From contig JADLZK010009310.1 of NCBI GenBank assembly GCA_015847255.1, forward strand, positions 1 through 64,000: a stretch of DNA of 64,000 nt. Reading direction: 5' to 3'. This document shows, one piece after another, positions 32,701 through 45,736 of the stretch; position 1 is the stretch's first letter; every line of letters starts with the position of its first letter. The notes beneath the pieces were generated by a model. The model was given only the letters and a program-made list of their open reading frames with translations. It searched no databases and was not told where the DNA came from. A program made the translations under genes and the position numbers. This DNA is from Hyparrhenia diplandra (lineage: Eukaryota > Streptophyta > Magnoliopsida > Poales > Poaceae).

Positions 32701-35700
32701 GCTGACGGTAACCAACGACATATTTTTCCCGTCAACCTACTACCATAAAGGGAGTAAAACTATACCTTTTATACTCATACACATTTATCACTAATAAAAT
32801 TCCACTTGTAGTGTCTAGTATTTTATTTTACAGATTTATAATAAAAGCAAGTGGAAAACTGACCAAAGTACGCCATCCGGGGAAGCGCATTATTGCAAAA
32901 TACAAGCCCGTGAGCAAATCGACCCAAAACATCAAAATTGGGCCGAGCCAAGCCCGGCCCACAACTTTTCAAGACGAAGGACGACACCCCACCGAGACCG
33001 GGCCAGGCCGAGCCTGGGGGGGGCTTGGCAAGACCACCCTGTGCGGCCGCACCTCCCCGAGGCGGTTTCGGTGTGACGGACCGCAAATTATAAGAGCACA
33101 AGTCTGAAAAATCGATCGAAATACGACCAACTTTCCAAACTTGAGGTCATATAATAGCGCGACCATCCGAAATCTCGAAGGATTTCAAACCAACATCACA
33201 ACATACAGGATCGTAATCATCGGTGTATCACATCGTTTGCCATCACAGATTACAACATAGAGATTCACTTACCATACATCGGAGTTTCATTTATTATTAC
33301 AAACCAAGTTCGAAAAGGTAGCGGAAGCAAGTTTAGTTTGAAACAAAGTACAAAAAACAAATATATTACGAGTGCCATAGTCTTTATCATGTCCCACAAA
33401 AGCATGAGAAAAGTGATATGGAGACCATGCCCAATGGTCTAGTCCTCGTCTCTTCGCGGGAGGAGGCAAAGACATGCAAAGAAACCCCGATAATAGCGGT
33501 CATCTCGCAACAATTGGGAATAAACCCCGAGTACGAGGATGTACTCTCGGCTAGACTTACCCGACATATAACTCAATAAAAAAGACACCAAGGATCATGC
33601 AAGGCTTTATAGGTGGAGCTAGCTTGACTCATTTGCATAAAGGCATAATTACTACATCAATTTAACTTGCATCATTTTAAACTCCATAGCATAAAGATTT
33701 ATTTTGCAACTATTCCAAAACAAGTGGTAAAATGAAACAATCAACCTTATACTAATGGAACAAGTCCACCCATCACCGTCAGGGTGATCAACCATCATCA
33801 TCATTACCATCACCACTTAACCATCATCATTAGTTGTTTATTTGTGTGCTACATTGGAGATAATCCGTCAAGTGCTCACTATCCAGGAGCGATGGCGACT
33901 CAAATCGATTACTACCCAGCTGGGAAATATTCCTAACACTCACCCAGGCATACCGGATCAGAGTAGCCTTAGGTCACCGTTCTACTCATTCAAGTATCGC
34001 GGTCCCGCCAAGCGCCGTACTCTCAGGGATATCACCTCGCCGGAACAGCGAAGGACTTTTAAACACCTTGCCCATCGACTAACTCGATGACTCCCCTATG
34101 AGACGCACTTTATACTCCTCGGGTTTCCAGGCTTGAATAGAGTTACTTGGCTTCGTGGTCGACAACCTCCGGTTGGCCAACTAAGTGATAGGCTGCGTTC
34201 AACATGATTAGGAAAGGCTCCAAGCTCAAGTCCTTAATCGACCAGACGGGACTACCGACTCCCCAGGACCTCCATGTCCTCGTAGCCTCCATTTTCCCCG
34301 CCCGGTCTCCCCGATTTTGTTTTACAAAAATAGCGGATACATCCATGATACACCATAGTTTATTTTAACATGTTTCCACCTATCTCTCAGGTGAAAACAT
34401 CACCTGACTTCTACCGTTTAGTTTTCAGCTTAACTAAGCAACTATTCGGTCCTATACTTAATAAGGTAACAAGTATGAAAGGTGGACAAGGAAGGTAATG
34501 TGCAACAATGGTTTCCATTCAACTCCTATTACTTAATGCAACACACAAGAAATAATAACAGGTATAAATGATATTTAGCAAACACGGGAATTTAAAATGC
34601 ACCGGGCTTGCCTTTCACAAAGTTGGCTGGCTCGTGCACTGGGCACTCAACCACTAGCTCTTCCTCAGCTTCTAGTTCTGCTTGCTGGACCTCCAACTCC
34701 TGAAGAATTCCCGGATCTCGGAGGTGCTTCCTTGGCTCCCACTAACGTGATCCCGTCCGAACACCTATTGCATGCATATGCAATATGAGAAATGTTATGA
34801 ATGCATGAAGATAAGCATATAGATGATATGGATGCTTAAAGATAAACATGTGAATGTTGTAGATGCTCAAACATACTTAATTTCAGCTCTATTCTAATCA
34901 CTATAAAACATTTTATCAATTAAGAAGCATAAAACAACACTACTCACTCACACTTCACAATCTGTCCTTCACCAAGACATTCACAAGAAAAATCATAAAC
35001 GGAGTTCTAGATCTCCTAAAATAACAAACTTATACTCTATGGAAAGCTTATGAAATTCTCTACAAAACACTTTCAGATATCACAGCAAGATTCCAACCAC
35101 AAAATGGTCGAAATGGCCCCTAAACAGAAACTGTTTTGGCCAAACAGAAAATTACAGATTTCATGTTCTAACTTCTATCCATCACAACTCTCAAACTACT
35201 AATGCAAAGTACACCAAATTTTAACAGGAGCTAGATACACAAATTATCTAACTTTCATGTATACAACTTTTCTCCATAAAACATTATTTTGACCATGCAA
35301 AAATATCAAACTTCCAATCTATACATGCATGTCTAAAAATCCTCTCAATATCATGAGTAACATGCACATGCATAAACTTTTAGCAACTCAACCAACTCCA
35401 CTCACTTGAGCACATCCAAAGCAACATTTCAAGCCTAGAAAAATATAAAGTTCATGCATGCCATGACAAACTTCATGACTTTATTTAAAAAGCATATTCA
35501 AGCCTAAAAGAGACTATATAACAAAAGTCATCCTAAAACTCCAAGAAAATTACAGTGGCCATATTTCAACATATCTTGGCCACCATAAAAATTTCAGCCT
35601 AAAAATACCAAGTATAACTTCCTACACAAAATTACCAAATCTATGCATGAAACATGAGGAAAACTACTTTGTACTACAGAAAGTGTGAACCATCAAAGAT

Positions 35701-38666
35701 GGTACTTTCCCCCACTCACTCTACCACTCAAGAAACACTCACAAAAATTATCAAGACCACACTCCTATATTTTGCTCATAACAAAAATAACAAAAACCAT
35801 CATAAAAGCACCCTAAAATAGAAAACCATTTTCCATCATAAAACCTATACCATCTATCATGATGCATGTGTAGATCTACTCAAAAGAAGACCAACAAAAG
35901 TGGTTTCATACTTTTCTGAGTTTCCAAGAATTTATTATGCATTTTCAAAGTTTCTTTCAAAAACAAAGGCAAAATAAAGTTGTATATAAAAGTATCTCCA
36001 AACTGGTGTTTCATACTTTTAACTTGTAGATCTCATCACAAGGATCACAGAAAACTTTGTCTCACTCGATTTGGACCAAAAATGAGGAAGATATGATTTT
36101 TACAAGATTTACATGGAAATCTGGAAATCAGTTTCGACATAAAACTAAACTAACAAAACACATTTACATCAGGACCCCTAAACTTCTTAGAAAACAACAA
36201 AGCCCAAATCTAGAATTCTTCCTCTCTAGTACATAAGCATCAGGAACCCTAGAAAACTTGCTAACATAAACTGGGTCCTATTCTCACCTAAACTACGAAC
36301 AAAGGACGGACGAGGACGAGCGCAGATGGGGCGGCGAGCTCGTCGAGGCTGGCTGGCTCGGTCTTGAGGAGCGGAAGGGACAGATGAGTTGGTGGGTTAG
36401 CGATTTGGTGGCCAGAGTGGGGAATAGCAGCGGCAGCGCGCTCGCCGGCGGCCGGCGGCGCTGCCAGGCGACGGTGACGACGACGGGAACGAGCAGGAAG
36501 GCGAGAAAACCAACGCGGAATGAGCGAGGTCCGATTTATAGCGTCCCTATGGCAGCTGCGAGCTCGATGGGATGACATTTGGCAGGACACGCGGGCGCCA
36601 TGCGCCGCGGCGCTGCCGTCCGTACGCCGGACCTGTGCCACGCGCCCCTGTCGGCCATGGCACGGCCGATGGACGGGGTGGATGCCTGTGTCCGGCTGGG
36701 CTGGTTGGCCAAGTGGGCCGGCCCAGTTCGGGCGCCTAGTTTTTTTTTTCTTTTATAAATCGAAACCGACTGAATTTGCTCCATACTTCAAAAACGGATG
36801 GGAATTTGGCAAAACTCAAAACATATGAAATGTTCCTCATAAAATTCTACACATTTCATCTATAGGAAGTTTTGTCAAAATCGGCCTAGAAGTTCAATTA
36901 CAAAATTCAAAAATCAAACCAAGATAATTTGAAATTATTTATTTTCAAACTGTTTTGACCAATAATTCAAAAACCATGATGAATCAAATTTGGGTTTCTA
37001 AAGATGAAACATAGCTCATGAAATTTAGAACATTTCATTCAACATGATGACAGTCCAGAAATCAACTTAAAATGCACTTTTGAAAAGTTTTCCTAAAAGT
37101 ATCCTTTTTATGTCAAGCGAGGTCGAGCAATTTATTCGAAACATAACTAGAGCTAAAGTCCTTCATGAACAAAGTTCTAAATCCCAAAATAAACATAACA
37201 AAAATTACTTTAGAGCACAACCATGACTCTAGAAAACATCTACCCCTATGACCATGAGCATATCACTTCAAACATAAAATAAATATGAAATTCAAACACA
37301 AATAAGATGCATTATGAATATGCATGTAATATGATTAAAATGCTCATGCAAGTGCGATGCAAATGTGAGCCAAACACTGTGGGTGTTACATTCGGCCCAG
37401 CCTCGGGGAGGCGGTTCATGCACCTGCCAAATGGGGGTTACCGACGTGGGATGGTCGGTTTGCTCGATTAGGAAGGTTTACTGTGTCGGTTTTGGTGTAA
37501 ATTAGCACTTAGGCCCCTCCTCCAAGTGTATAAGTAGTCCCCCTCTTCCTCTCTCAACACACACCACTTGGAGTCCAGCAAACCAGCAATCTTTCTCTCT
37601 CTACCACCTCTACCTCTCTCTCTTCTTCTACTTCTTCTTTCTTCTTCTTCTTAGTTCTTGGTTAGCACTTGGAGTAGAAGAGCTATAAGGAGGGCTTGTC
37701 TCCTAGAAGAAAGTGCCTTGGTAATATATCTTCTCAATGGAGTATTCTTCTATTTGCAAGTCCTATATCTATGTTCTTGGCCTAACTTATGAACTAGAGT
37801 ATAGTCTTGTTCATGTTCTTGTGTTGGTATATGAACTAGCATATAGTTTACATATCATAATCTTGACATGTTCATCTCAGTTCTTCATCGATCATCATAT
37901 GTTCCTTCAGGTTTGCTCTTGTTCTAGTCCGTCCATTCGACGAGTGGGGATCCTCGGGGGACAAGAGTAGTGCTCTGATATGCGGGCATGGTGTCCGGGT
38001 ATTACGACACCCGCGAATATGAGAGCATGCCACGGTTGAGGGGTAGGCGGCCGGGTCGTGACAAGCCTTGACCGGCCCCTTAAAATCCCCCACGTTCGTA
38101 TGTCTTTGTAGGAGTTCGTAGAATGCCTCGGTAGGGAAGCAGACTTCCGGATGGGGTCTCCCGGTATCCTAGACCTAACCATGCCTAGATCGGTTTGCAT
38201 ATGATCCTAACTACTCATTTGTATGGCCATGACTAGATACATTAGAATTACTCCATTAGGTTATTCATTTATTCTTTATCTATTTTCTTTATCCTTTTTG
38301 CTAGTGGATTCTTAAGTGTGTGTCACACTATCCATAAACCATTATTACTTACCCCTGTTATGAACAATTTGGTCTAAGCAAACACATGTTCCTCTATTCG
38401 AGATGCCATGCTAATAATCACATGCCTTCCTTTGGGAAAATATAAATAACGATACCTCGAATACTTAGGGTGAAATGCTACAATGATAGATCCGTGCGCT
38501 TGCGGATGAAATATCTAAGATGGCAAGATCTATCCCGTTGATAGTCCCGTTTAGATCACCGACATGGTGGTTTCACTTTCGGGAATGTCGTGGCGGCGCA
38601 TTCGCGCCAAGTTATTGGGGATGGGTTTTATACTGTTTCCTTTGATTGCGCTAAGAAATGTCAACA
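32701..38666 (+). repeat. E2 5' LTR, interrupted by a solo LTR
   Basis: It starts GCTGACGGTAACCAACGACA; the first bases are altered from the TGTTGACGG seen in the 3' LTR. It ends AAGAAATGTCAACA. Sequence 32701-33071 continues at 37396. The TATA box (TATAAGTAG) is at 37529-37537, followed by a CTCTCTCTACC-rich leader. Confidence 0.85.
33067..37395 (-). mobile_element. 4.3-kb solo LTR inside the E2 5' LTR
   Basis: The insert is 33072-37390, flanked by TTCGG (33067-33071 and 37391-37395). The E2 3' LTR is uninterrupted at this site (TTTCGGCCCAGCC, about 44417). Read on the minus strand it starts TGTAACACCCACAG and ends GTCCGTCACA, like the other long TGTAACACCC LTRs. A minus-strand TATA box (CTATAAAT at about 36541-36534) is followed by a GC-rich leader (36530-36300). 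Long stretches (34790-36260, 36770-37380) are A/T-rich with no coding sequence. No gag-pol is present. Confidence 0.85.
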
Positions 38667-38673
38667 AGCATTT

Positions 38674-38690
38674 CGGCGCCGTTGCCGGGA
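38674..38690 (+). other. E2 primer binding site (tRNA-Asp type)
   Basis: CGGCGCCGTTGCCGGGA lies seven bases after the LTR end and differs by one or two bases from the E3 site TGGCGCCGTTGCCGGGGA, which is complementary to the tRNA-Asp(GUC) 3' end. Confidence 0.75.
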
Positions 38691-38812
38691 TGACATTGTG
38701 AAAAAAAACAATAAAATAGCTGGCTATGAATATGAACCGGTGCATAGCTACCATTTGCTCATACAGGCTAATCTTTTATGTTTTCTCCTCGTTGTGGATG
38801 AAAACAGGATAA

Positions 38813-40056
38813 TGTATGTCGGGTTTTCCTACCGCCGGAAAACTTCATCTCTCGATCCGAGGCACTCCTAAGGAAGAACAGGTCTCGTGCCGCTTCTTCT
38901 TCGGCTAAAACCCCGACGGTCGAAACCGACATCCCCGCACCAACCGCATCTCAAGCTATGGCCCGAAGTCGCCGCTAGCGATTTCTCTATATTCATTGCC
39001 ACCAACGTGCCCACCGGGCCGGTGGTGAATGTGGTGGACAAGAACTTTGAATCGCGACCGGGCCGATCACCATGGTACAAAGCCGGCCCATTTTGTGGAT
39101 CGCCTAGCGAGGACGCCAACGCTCATCTCCAACACTTCCTTGAGCCGCGGCGACACAATCGTCATCAAGGACGCCGAACCGGACGTCATCGGGCTTCGCT
39201 TGTTTCCTTTCTCCCTCGTGGGGAAGGCGAAACAATGGTTCTACAAGGACAAGGAAGTAGTCAAAGCACGTGGGCCAAGTGCTCCGCAAAGCATTCTGGC
39301 TAAGTTCTTCCCGATGGGCAAAACTAATGCCCCGAGGGAAGGATCGCCAATTTCCAGCAGACATCAATGGAACCCATTCCGGAGGCGTGGGAGAGGCTAC
39401 AAGAATACATTCTAGCATGCCCGCACCACGGGATGGAGAATTGGTTGGTGCTCCAGAACTTCTACAATGGTCTCACGGCCATATCAAAGGGGCACCTCGA
39501 CGCCGCCGGGCCGGTGGCGCATTCTTATCGCTCACCATAGATCGTGCAAATGTACGATTGACAAAATGGTGGCAAACCAAAGCCGGGGGAAGACAGAGCC
39601 CTAGCCAAAACACAAAAAGGCATGCATCCCGTGAAGGAGGCGGATATGCTTGCCGCAAAAATGGATCTTTCAATGAAGAAGCCGGAGGAGCGCAAAGACG
39701 ACTCTACTACTCGGCCGCCGCCCGTTTACGCCACGGATGCTCACATGACTGTGAGACATGTGGTGGAGTTGGCCACTCAGGGGATAATCGCCTCGAGACC
39801 CGTGAAGAAGCTTCCTTCATCAACAACAGCAACGGGTATCGCCAACCTCAGCAAGGCTCGAACAACCAGTCCAGGCCACCATTCCAAGGTAACCAGGGCT
39901 ACAACTCCAATTATAACCCTGGTCAACCATCATTGAAGGACTTGGTACTGGGCCAAGCCAAGATCAACGAAAATCTCACCAAAAAGATGAGCCATCAAGA
40001 CAAAATCCTTGAAGGAGTGAATAATAAGCTCGAAGGGTTGACGCCCGGGCCGTGAA
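38813..40056 (+). pseudogene. E2 gag polyprotein (broken)
   Basis: The frame changes several times. The start is near the ATG at 38813, followed by a Ser/Ala-rich N-terminus. The gag core is readable as CGSPSEDANAHLQHFLE (about 39094), LFPFSLVGKAKQWFYKDKEV (about 39203), AKFFPMGKTNA (about 39300), AWERLQEYILACPHHGMENW (about 39388), LQNFYNG and HLDAA (39450-39510). A zinc knuckle CETCGGVGHSGDN is at 39750-39788, but the final Cys is Arg (CGC, 39789-39791), so the CX2CX4HX4C motif is broken. The tail is Asn/Gln-rich, then a coiled segment to the TGA at 40054-40056. This is the Athila-type gag of grasses. Confidence 0.85.
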
Positions 40057-40109
40057 AAACCAACTCGGTTTCAACAAGATGATAGAAACACGCCCTAGCC
40101 CGCATTGTT

Positions 40110-40730
40110 GCTCAAGTACCGATTAACGACTCGGGTAGGATCCCAGGAAACCCGAGGTCCCGCGACGAGTCGGTTAACATGATATCTCCGAGGCTCGGCC
40201 AACCCAATGAGCTAAAGAAGATCCCCGTGAGCTCGCCATTCATTGCCAAGAAGGGCGACCCTCGACGCCCGCTTATCACCGTGGCCGCTGGCCCCCACAC
40301 CTTCGTCAATGCATTCGTGACCTAGGGGCTAAAAAAGTATCAATGTGATGTCCAAGGTCACCTTCAACAAAATCCATGGAGGAACACTTACTCCCGCCAA
40401 CTTCGTCTTCCAAATGGCGAGATCAATCAACAAGGCGGCGGAGGGAATACTCAAGACGTGCTAGTCAAAATACAGATGGAGTACATCCCCGCAGATTTTG
40501 TGATCTCGGATATGGGCCCATCGGAGGATACGTCTCTCTCCTCCGGGGAGACCGTTTCTCTATACTGCCAAAAAGCCGATATCCGCATGGGGAAAGGCTT
40601 CATAGTCTTCCACGCCGAGAGTAAGGCGGTAAAGTGCCCATTCATCGGGTACAAACAACAACACACCCGGATATCATCATCATCGAAACCGGTGTGGAGT
40701 GTTGAAGGATCTCGACTCGAGACCCCGGGA
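40110..40730 (+). pseudogene. E2 aspartic protease region (broken)
   Basis: Frames read VSSPFIAKKGDPRRPLITV, then MEYIPADFVISDMGPSEDTS (about 40476), ADIRMGKGFIVFHAE and KCPF. D-F-V-..-D-M-..-D followed by a Gly/Arg-Pro-Phe-like turn and a second ADI..G..IVFH strand is the usual end of the Ty3/gypsy protease. The DTG-like active-site segment, expected near 40318-40345, is disrupted by a stop (CTAGGGGC). Pol is not continued: A/T-rich DNA follows at 40800. Confidence 0.65.
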
Positions 40731-40799
40731 GGCGGGTGCTTCCCGCCAATGAGCGGGGAGAGTCGACAGCCGACTATAAATAACCCGCCCTTTAAACCA

Positions 40800-41040
40800 A
40801 AAATGGGGTATATTTTTAAAAAATATATATATATATATATTTTATTATCAAAACAAACAAAAATATTTATTACATAAAATCTATAAGTAAATATTTTTTG
40901 AAAACTAAAACAAAAGTCTTTATAAATAAAATAAATTCTTTCATAAAAAAATAAAAAAAAAATATATTTCCTACATAAAAAATATATACAAAAATACTTT
41001 TAAATAATTTTTCTATTTTAAAAATAAATTTATTTTTGAA
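40800..41040. other. A/T-rich stretch replacing the E2 pol gene
   Basis: This is a low-complexity stretch of A and T with TATATA and AAATAAA. RT, RNase H and integrase would be expected here in a complete element. Their absence marks a deletion or replacement. Confidence 0.5.
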
Positions 41041-41275
41041 AATTTTTAGAGAAATTCAAAAAGGGGAGAAAACGGTCGAACAAATAAGCGAGCAAACAAC
41101 GGCCACGAACTTTTCGTGACCAAGCAGCACGCCCGCCAAAGCACACCGATGGCGCCTCGAGGGGCAGGCGCGCGCGCCCCAAGGTGCGCCCGCGCACCCC
41201 CGGCGCCGCGTGGGCCCGGCTTCGCCAACGGCTCCCTAGCCGTTGTGTGGAGCGTCCCCCGGCCGTTGGCTCGGC

Positions 41276-41283
41276 TATAAATA
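41276..41283 (+). promoter_or_regulatory. Promoter-like TATA box upstream of ATHILA ORF-1
   Basis: TATAAATA lies in a GC-rich setting (GGCTCGGCTATAAATAGCCC), followed by a CT-rich leader (TCTCATTTTCACTCTTTCTC) and the ATG at 41477. This is like a plant core promoter, but inside the element and outside the LTR. It could drive a separate transcript of the ORF. This is inferred only from sequence layout. Confidence 0.4.
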
Positions 41284-41476
41284 GCCCGAGCACCGGTGTG
41301 AGAGCACCCACCTCTCATTTTCACTCTTTCTCACTCTCACACTCTCTCCCACTTGCTCTACACTCCATTTTCTTCACCAAAAACACTGTGCCGAGCAAGA
41401 ACACGGGTGTGAAAGTTCATACTTTCATCTAACCCTTGCACACCCGAGGTCTTGCTCAATCGTTTTTGCAGTAGCC

Positions 41477-43054
41477 ATGAAGAAAGCTGGGAAGATCTTC
41501 AGCGGGTTGAGGCGGTCATCAAGACATAGCTCACGGCATACAAGCACAAGCTCCGCCCTCAACTTCGACGATCTTGAAGGCTCCCCCATGCAAGAAGACG
41601 CTGCACCCGTCGGGGAGGAAGAAGCTCAAGCTCCCCCGACAATCGACGAAGCCGACGCGCCGTACCTCGACATCCGTGGAGATCGGGAGATGCAAGCATA
41701 TCTCCTACTCAAGGACCGTGTGTTCCAAAGACACGCCCGAAATCGACCGAGCTCCTCGAACAAACGGTATGGACGATGAATTCCCTATCCTTTGAGAGCG
41801 GGTGGCAGGATATTCCCCCTCTTGAGGAGGAAGGTTCTCGCCTCCTGACAATCCAGTTCTTATGCACACTAGTAGAGGACCAACTAGGAATTTCTTTCCG
41901 CCTCTTTGGTACACCTTATCATGTTACGTGGGCGGACCTAGCTCGTCATTGGGGTTTCAGTTATAGATGTGCACTAGACATAGATGCTGCTCTTCCCGGC
42001 TTTCTTAGGAATCACTTTTGGAAGGAGATATCCGGTGCTCATGAGGCCGGTACTTTCAAACCTCGCCACTCACAGATCCAGCACCCATCACTTAGATTTA
42101 TCCATCGCTGGATCTCGCTGACTTTGTTTCCTAGACACGGGGTTAGATGGGTGAATGAAATTGAATTGAAATTACTCTATGCTATTGTCCACAAGGAGAA
42201 GGTAGCTCCAAAGTGGTAGAGATGTGCGTAAACTTTTTACATATTATCACGAAAGTTGTTGTTGTTCACCTGCACATCTCTTATCACACGCCTCGCTTCG
42301 CGATTGGAGCTTTGGATAATTAGCAAATAGAGTACATTTCCACACCCGGGGATTTTTGATTTGTTGCGCAGCTTGTGCGAGGGCATTTAATTAAGATTTT
42401 ACCATCCGGCGAGCTTTGTCATCTTTTTCCCCGGCTATGCAACTATAGTTCGCTTACCTAACCCGGACTTACCGTTGTATAAAAGCCGGTACTAATATTT
42501 GAGCTCGAGATCTGGCGATAGCTTGCGCAGAAAGATACCCCCTATCGGTTCCTCACGCAGTGTCGAGACCGGAGGTCGGATCCTCTTCCCATGGGCCCTA
42601 CTTCACGCCCACGACCCATGACCTACACCGATGTTCCAGCAAAGCATGGCCTTATCCTATGGGGACCCCAGGGGTAATACCCGGGTATGATCCTAGGTGG
42701 GAGCCACCGCCTCAGACACCGGTACAATCAGAGTGGCCTGAAGGAGATACAGCAGTATGGAGGGCCAACAGATTTGACGTTGACGACAGCTCCGACGATA
42801 TGCCCCCACCAGTCCAGCACAGGCAGCCACCACAAGGGGTGGAGGCTATCGGTATCCAGCTGCAGCACCTCGACGTCCGCACTAGGAACATTGAGCACAC
42901 GCTCAATACCCATGTGCAAAACACCAGACAGTGGCAGCAGAACTGGGAGCAGCAGAGTCAGCAGAGATGGACCCAATTGGAGTCCAACATGGCTACTCGC
43001 AACGCACGCGAGGAAGCATTCTGGAGGTACCAAGGCTTCGATCCTGATCAGTAG
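41477..43054 (+). pseudogene. ATHILA ORF-1 protein (PF03078-like), frameshifted
   Basis: The ATG at 41477 opens a Ser/Arg-rich N-terminus (MKKAGKIFSGLRRSS). A shift near 41776 leads to the core: LTIQFLCTLVEDQLGISFRL, HVTWADLARHWGFSYR, FWKEISG, HPSLRFIHRWISLTLFPRHG, and NEIELKLLYAIVHKEK, ending at TAG 42217-42219. This order (FL.T...GISFRL, lR.iHr.l....F.R, El.lLya) is that of the Arabidopsis retrotransposon ORF-1 family. A further frame at 42560-43054 holds the Pro/Gln-rich C-terminal region with a short coiled coil (LDVRTRNIEHTLNTHVQNTR). The function of this protein in Athila elements is unknown. Confidence 0.78.
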
Positions 43055-44049
43055 GCCTCCAGATAGCTTGGGGGAGGACCCCCACAGGTATCATTGCATT
43101 GCATATTTACTTTCATCAATTTTTATTTTATTTTAGCATGTTTAAATTTCAGCAATCTTGCATTGAAAAAAAAAGGGGATAACTAAAACTAAAAAAAAAA
43201 AAATCCAAAAATAGAATAAGTAGCTCTTCTATGTGCCTTAATGCTTATATATATGAGCTATAAAAATGTTTAGTCTTAGTCCCTTGTTGAAATGATGAAT
43301 AGTTGCTCTGTCTTATGTTTCACCTGTGCCTAGTTTATAATTCGAATTTCTCTAAAGTTTGGGTTTAGTGGCTAAGTCTAAAAACTCATCCTAAAAAACC
43401 TGATTCATGTGGGTTGCATAGGCTCTATCTAGTCTAAAGTTGTTGCCAAGTATGATATGGTACAAATGGATTTGCTATGGTTTCATCCAAAATGAGAAAC
43501 TTGACATCAGGGAATCTACTTTGAAAGAAAAGAGAAATGATATGGGCTATGCTAAAAAAAGAGAAAAAAAGAAAAATGAGATGAAAAATGGACAAGTGTC
43601 CGAGGGCGAGTAGGGCCCACATCTCTAAAAAAAGAAAGAGAGGAAATAAAAGACAAAAGTCTAGGGCGAGTAGAGCCCACCTCTCCAAAAAAAAAGAGAG
43701 AGAAAATATATATAGCAATAAAGCCCATACTTTCTCAAAAAATAAATATTATCTAACTAAATAAATCCCAGGATAAAAAGTTGATCAAAAGGATGAATGA
43801 TAAGTATTTCTGTTATAACCGTTCTATCGGCAACCGCCCAAGACTATAAGAAAAGCTAGAAAGCCCCGCTACGATGAAAGGTAATAAAGGGTGGGAAAAG
43901 GATGTGCCATTTTATTCAACTCTAGTAGAAAATCTTATTATAACCCCGGTACTTGTGAAATGTAATCGGCATAGTAGCAACTCCCGATCAACAACCAAGT
44001 ACTTATCTCTTTTGCTCGAGGACGTGCAAAGGGTAAGCTTGGGGGAGTT
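43055..44049 (+). other. E2 3' noncoding region with polypurine-like motifs
   Basis: AGCTTGGGGGAGGACCC (43067) and AAGCTTGGGGGAGTTT (44035-44049) mark both ends of this region; the second is the polypurine tract. Between them lie A-rich tracts and the hairpin modules (43590-43690). The passage around GATGAATAGTTGCTCTGTC (43294) is nearly identical in E3 (52567), so the region is shared between the two families. Confidence 0.7.
43590..43690 (+). other. E2 copies of the two-hairpin module (two units)
   Basis: Unit 1: GGACAAGTGTCC (43590-43601) then GGGCGAGTAGGGCCC. Unit 2: AGACAAAAGTCT (about 43650-43662) then GGGCGAGTAGAGCCC. Each unit is followed by CACNTCTC and A-rich/GA-rich sequence. Stem bases differ between units but pairing is kept. 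Confidence 0.55.
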
Positions 44050-45736
44050 TGTTGACGGTAACCAACGACATATTTTTTTCCCGTCAACCTACTACCATAA
44101 AGGGAGTAAAACTATACCTTTTATACTCATACACATTTATCACTAATAAAATTCCACTTGTAGTGTCTAGTATTTTATTTTGCAGATTTATAATAAAAGC
44201 AAGTGGAAAATCGACCAAAGTACGCCATCCGGGGAAGCGCATTATTACAAAATACAAGCCCCGGAGCAAATCGACCCAAAACATCAAAATTGGGCCGAGC
44301 CAAGCCCGGCCCACAACTTTTCAAGACGAAGGACGACACCCCACCGAGACCCGGGCCAGGCCGAGCCTAGGGGGGTGCGCGCGCACCACCTGGTGCGGCC
44401 GCACCCTCCCTGAGGCGGTTTCGGCCCAGCCTCGGGGAGGCGGTTCATGCACCTACCAAATGGGGGTTATCGACGTGGGATGGTCGGTTTTCTCTGATTA
44501 GGAAGGTTTACCAGGTCGGTTTTGGTGTAAATTAGCACTTAGACCCCTCCTCCAAGTGTATAAGTAGTCCCCCTCTCTTCCTCTCTCAACACACACCACT
44601 TGGAGTCCAAAGAAACCCGCAATCTTCCTCTCTCTACCACCTCTACCTCTCTCTCTTCTTCTACTTCTTCTTTCTTCTTCTTCTTAGTTCTTGGTTAGCA
44701 CTTGGAGTAGAAGAGCTACAAGGAGGGCTTGTCTCCTAGAAGAAAGTGCCTGGGTAATATATCTTCTCAATGGAGTATTCTTCTATTTGCAAGTCCTATA
44801 TCTATGTTCTTGGCCTAACTTATGAACTAGAGTATAGTCTTGTTCATGTTCTTGTGTTGGTATATGAACTAGCATATAGTTTACATATCATAATCTTGAC
44901 ATGTTCATCTCGGTTCTTCATCGATCATCATATGCCTAACTTGATTAGAGGTGGGATATCGGTTCGTTGTTCCTTCGGGTTTGCTCTTGTTCTAGTCCGT
45001 CCATTCGACGAGTGGGGATCCTCGGGGACAAGAGTAGTGCTCGATATGCGGGCATGGTGCCCGGGTATTACGACACTGCGAATATGAGAGCATGCCACGG
45101 TTGAGGGGTAGGCGGGCCGGGTCGTGACAAGCCTTGATCGTCCCTTGAAATCCCCCCCACGTTCGTATGTGCTTTGTAGGAGTTCAGTAAATGCCTCGGT
45201 AGGAAGGCGGAGACTTCTAGATGGGGTCTCCCCGTATCCTAGACCTAACCATGCCTAGATCGGTTTGCATATGATCCTAACTACTCATTTGTATGGCCAT
45301 GACTAGATACATTAGAATTACTCCATTAGGTTATTCATTTATTCTTTATCTATTTTCTTTATCCTTTTTCTTTGGTGGATTCTTAAGTGTGTGTCACACT
45401 ATCCATAAACCATTATTACTTACCCCTCGTTATGAACAATTTGGTCTAAGCAAACACATGTTCCTCTATTCGGATGCCATGCTAATAATCACATGCCTTC
45501 CTTTGAGAAAATATAAATAACGATACCCTGAATACTTCCGGGTGAAATGCTACAATGATAGATCCGTGCGCTTGCGGATGAAATATCTAAGATGGCAAGA
45601 TCTATCCCGTTGATAGTCCCGTTTAGATCACCGACATGGTGGTTTCACTCGGGAATGTCAGCGGCGCATTTCTGGCGCTGTTATTGGGGATGGGTTTTAT
45701 ACCTGTTTCCTTTGATTGCGCTAAGAAATGTCAACA
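44050..45736 (+). repeat. E2 3' LTR (1687 bp)
   Basis: It is the complete sister of the 5' LTR, starting TGTTGACGGTAACCAACGAC and ending AAATGTCAACA. It is uninterrupted at the TTCGG site and so dates the solo LTR as later than E2. TATAAGTAG lies at about 44561. Confidence 0.88.

Noticed and set aside
36288..36828. Arg/Ala-rich open frames on both strands
   Set aside because: This is the GC-rich leader of the reversed 4.3-kb solo LTR. The frames overlap on both strands and match no family.
42560..43136. Second overlapping frame (42687-43136) beside the ATHILA ORF-1 tail
   Set aside because: It is a shadow of the 42560-43054 frame, which carries the Gln-rich coiled-coil tail.
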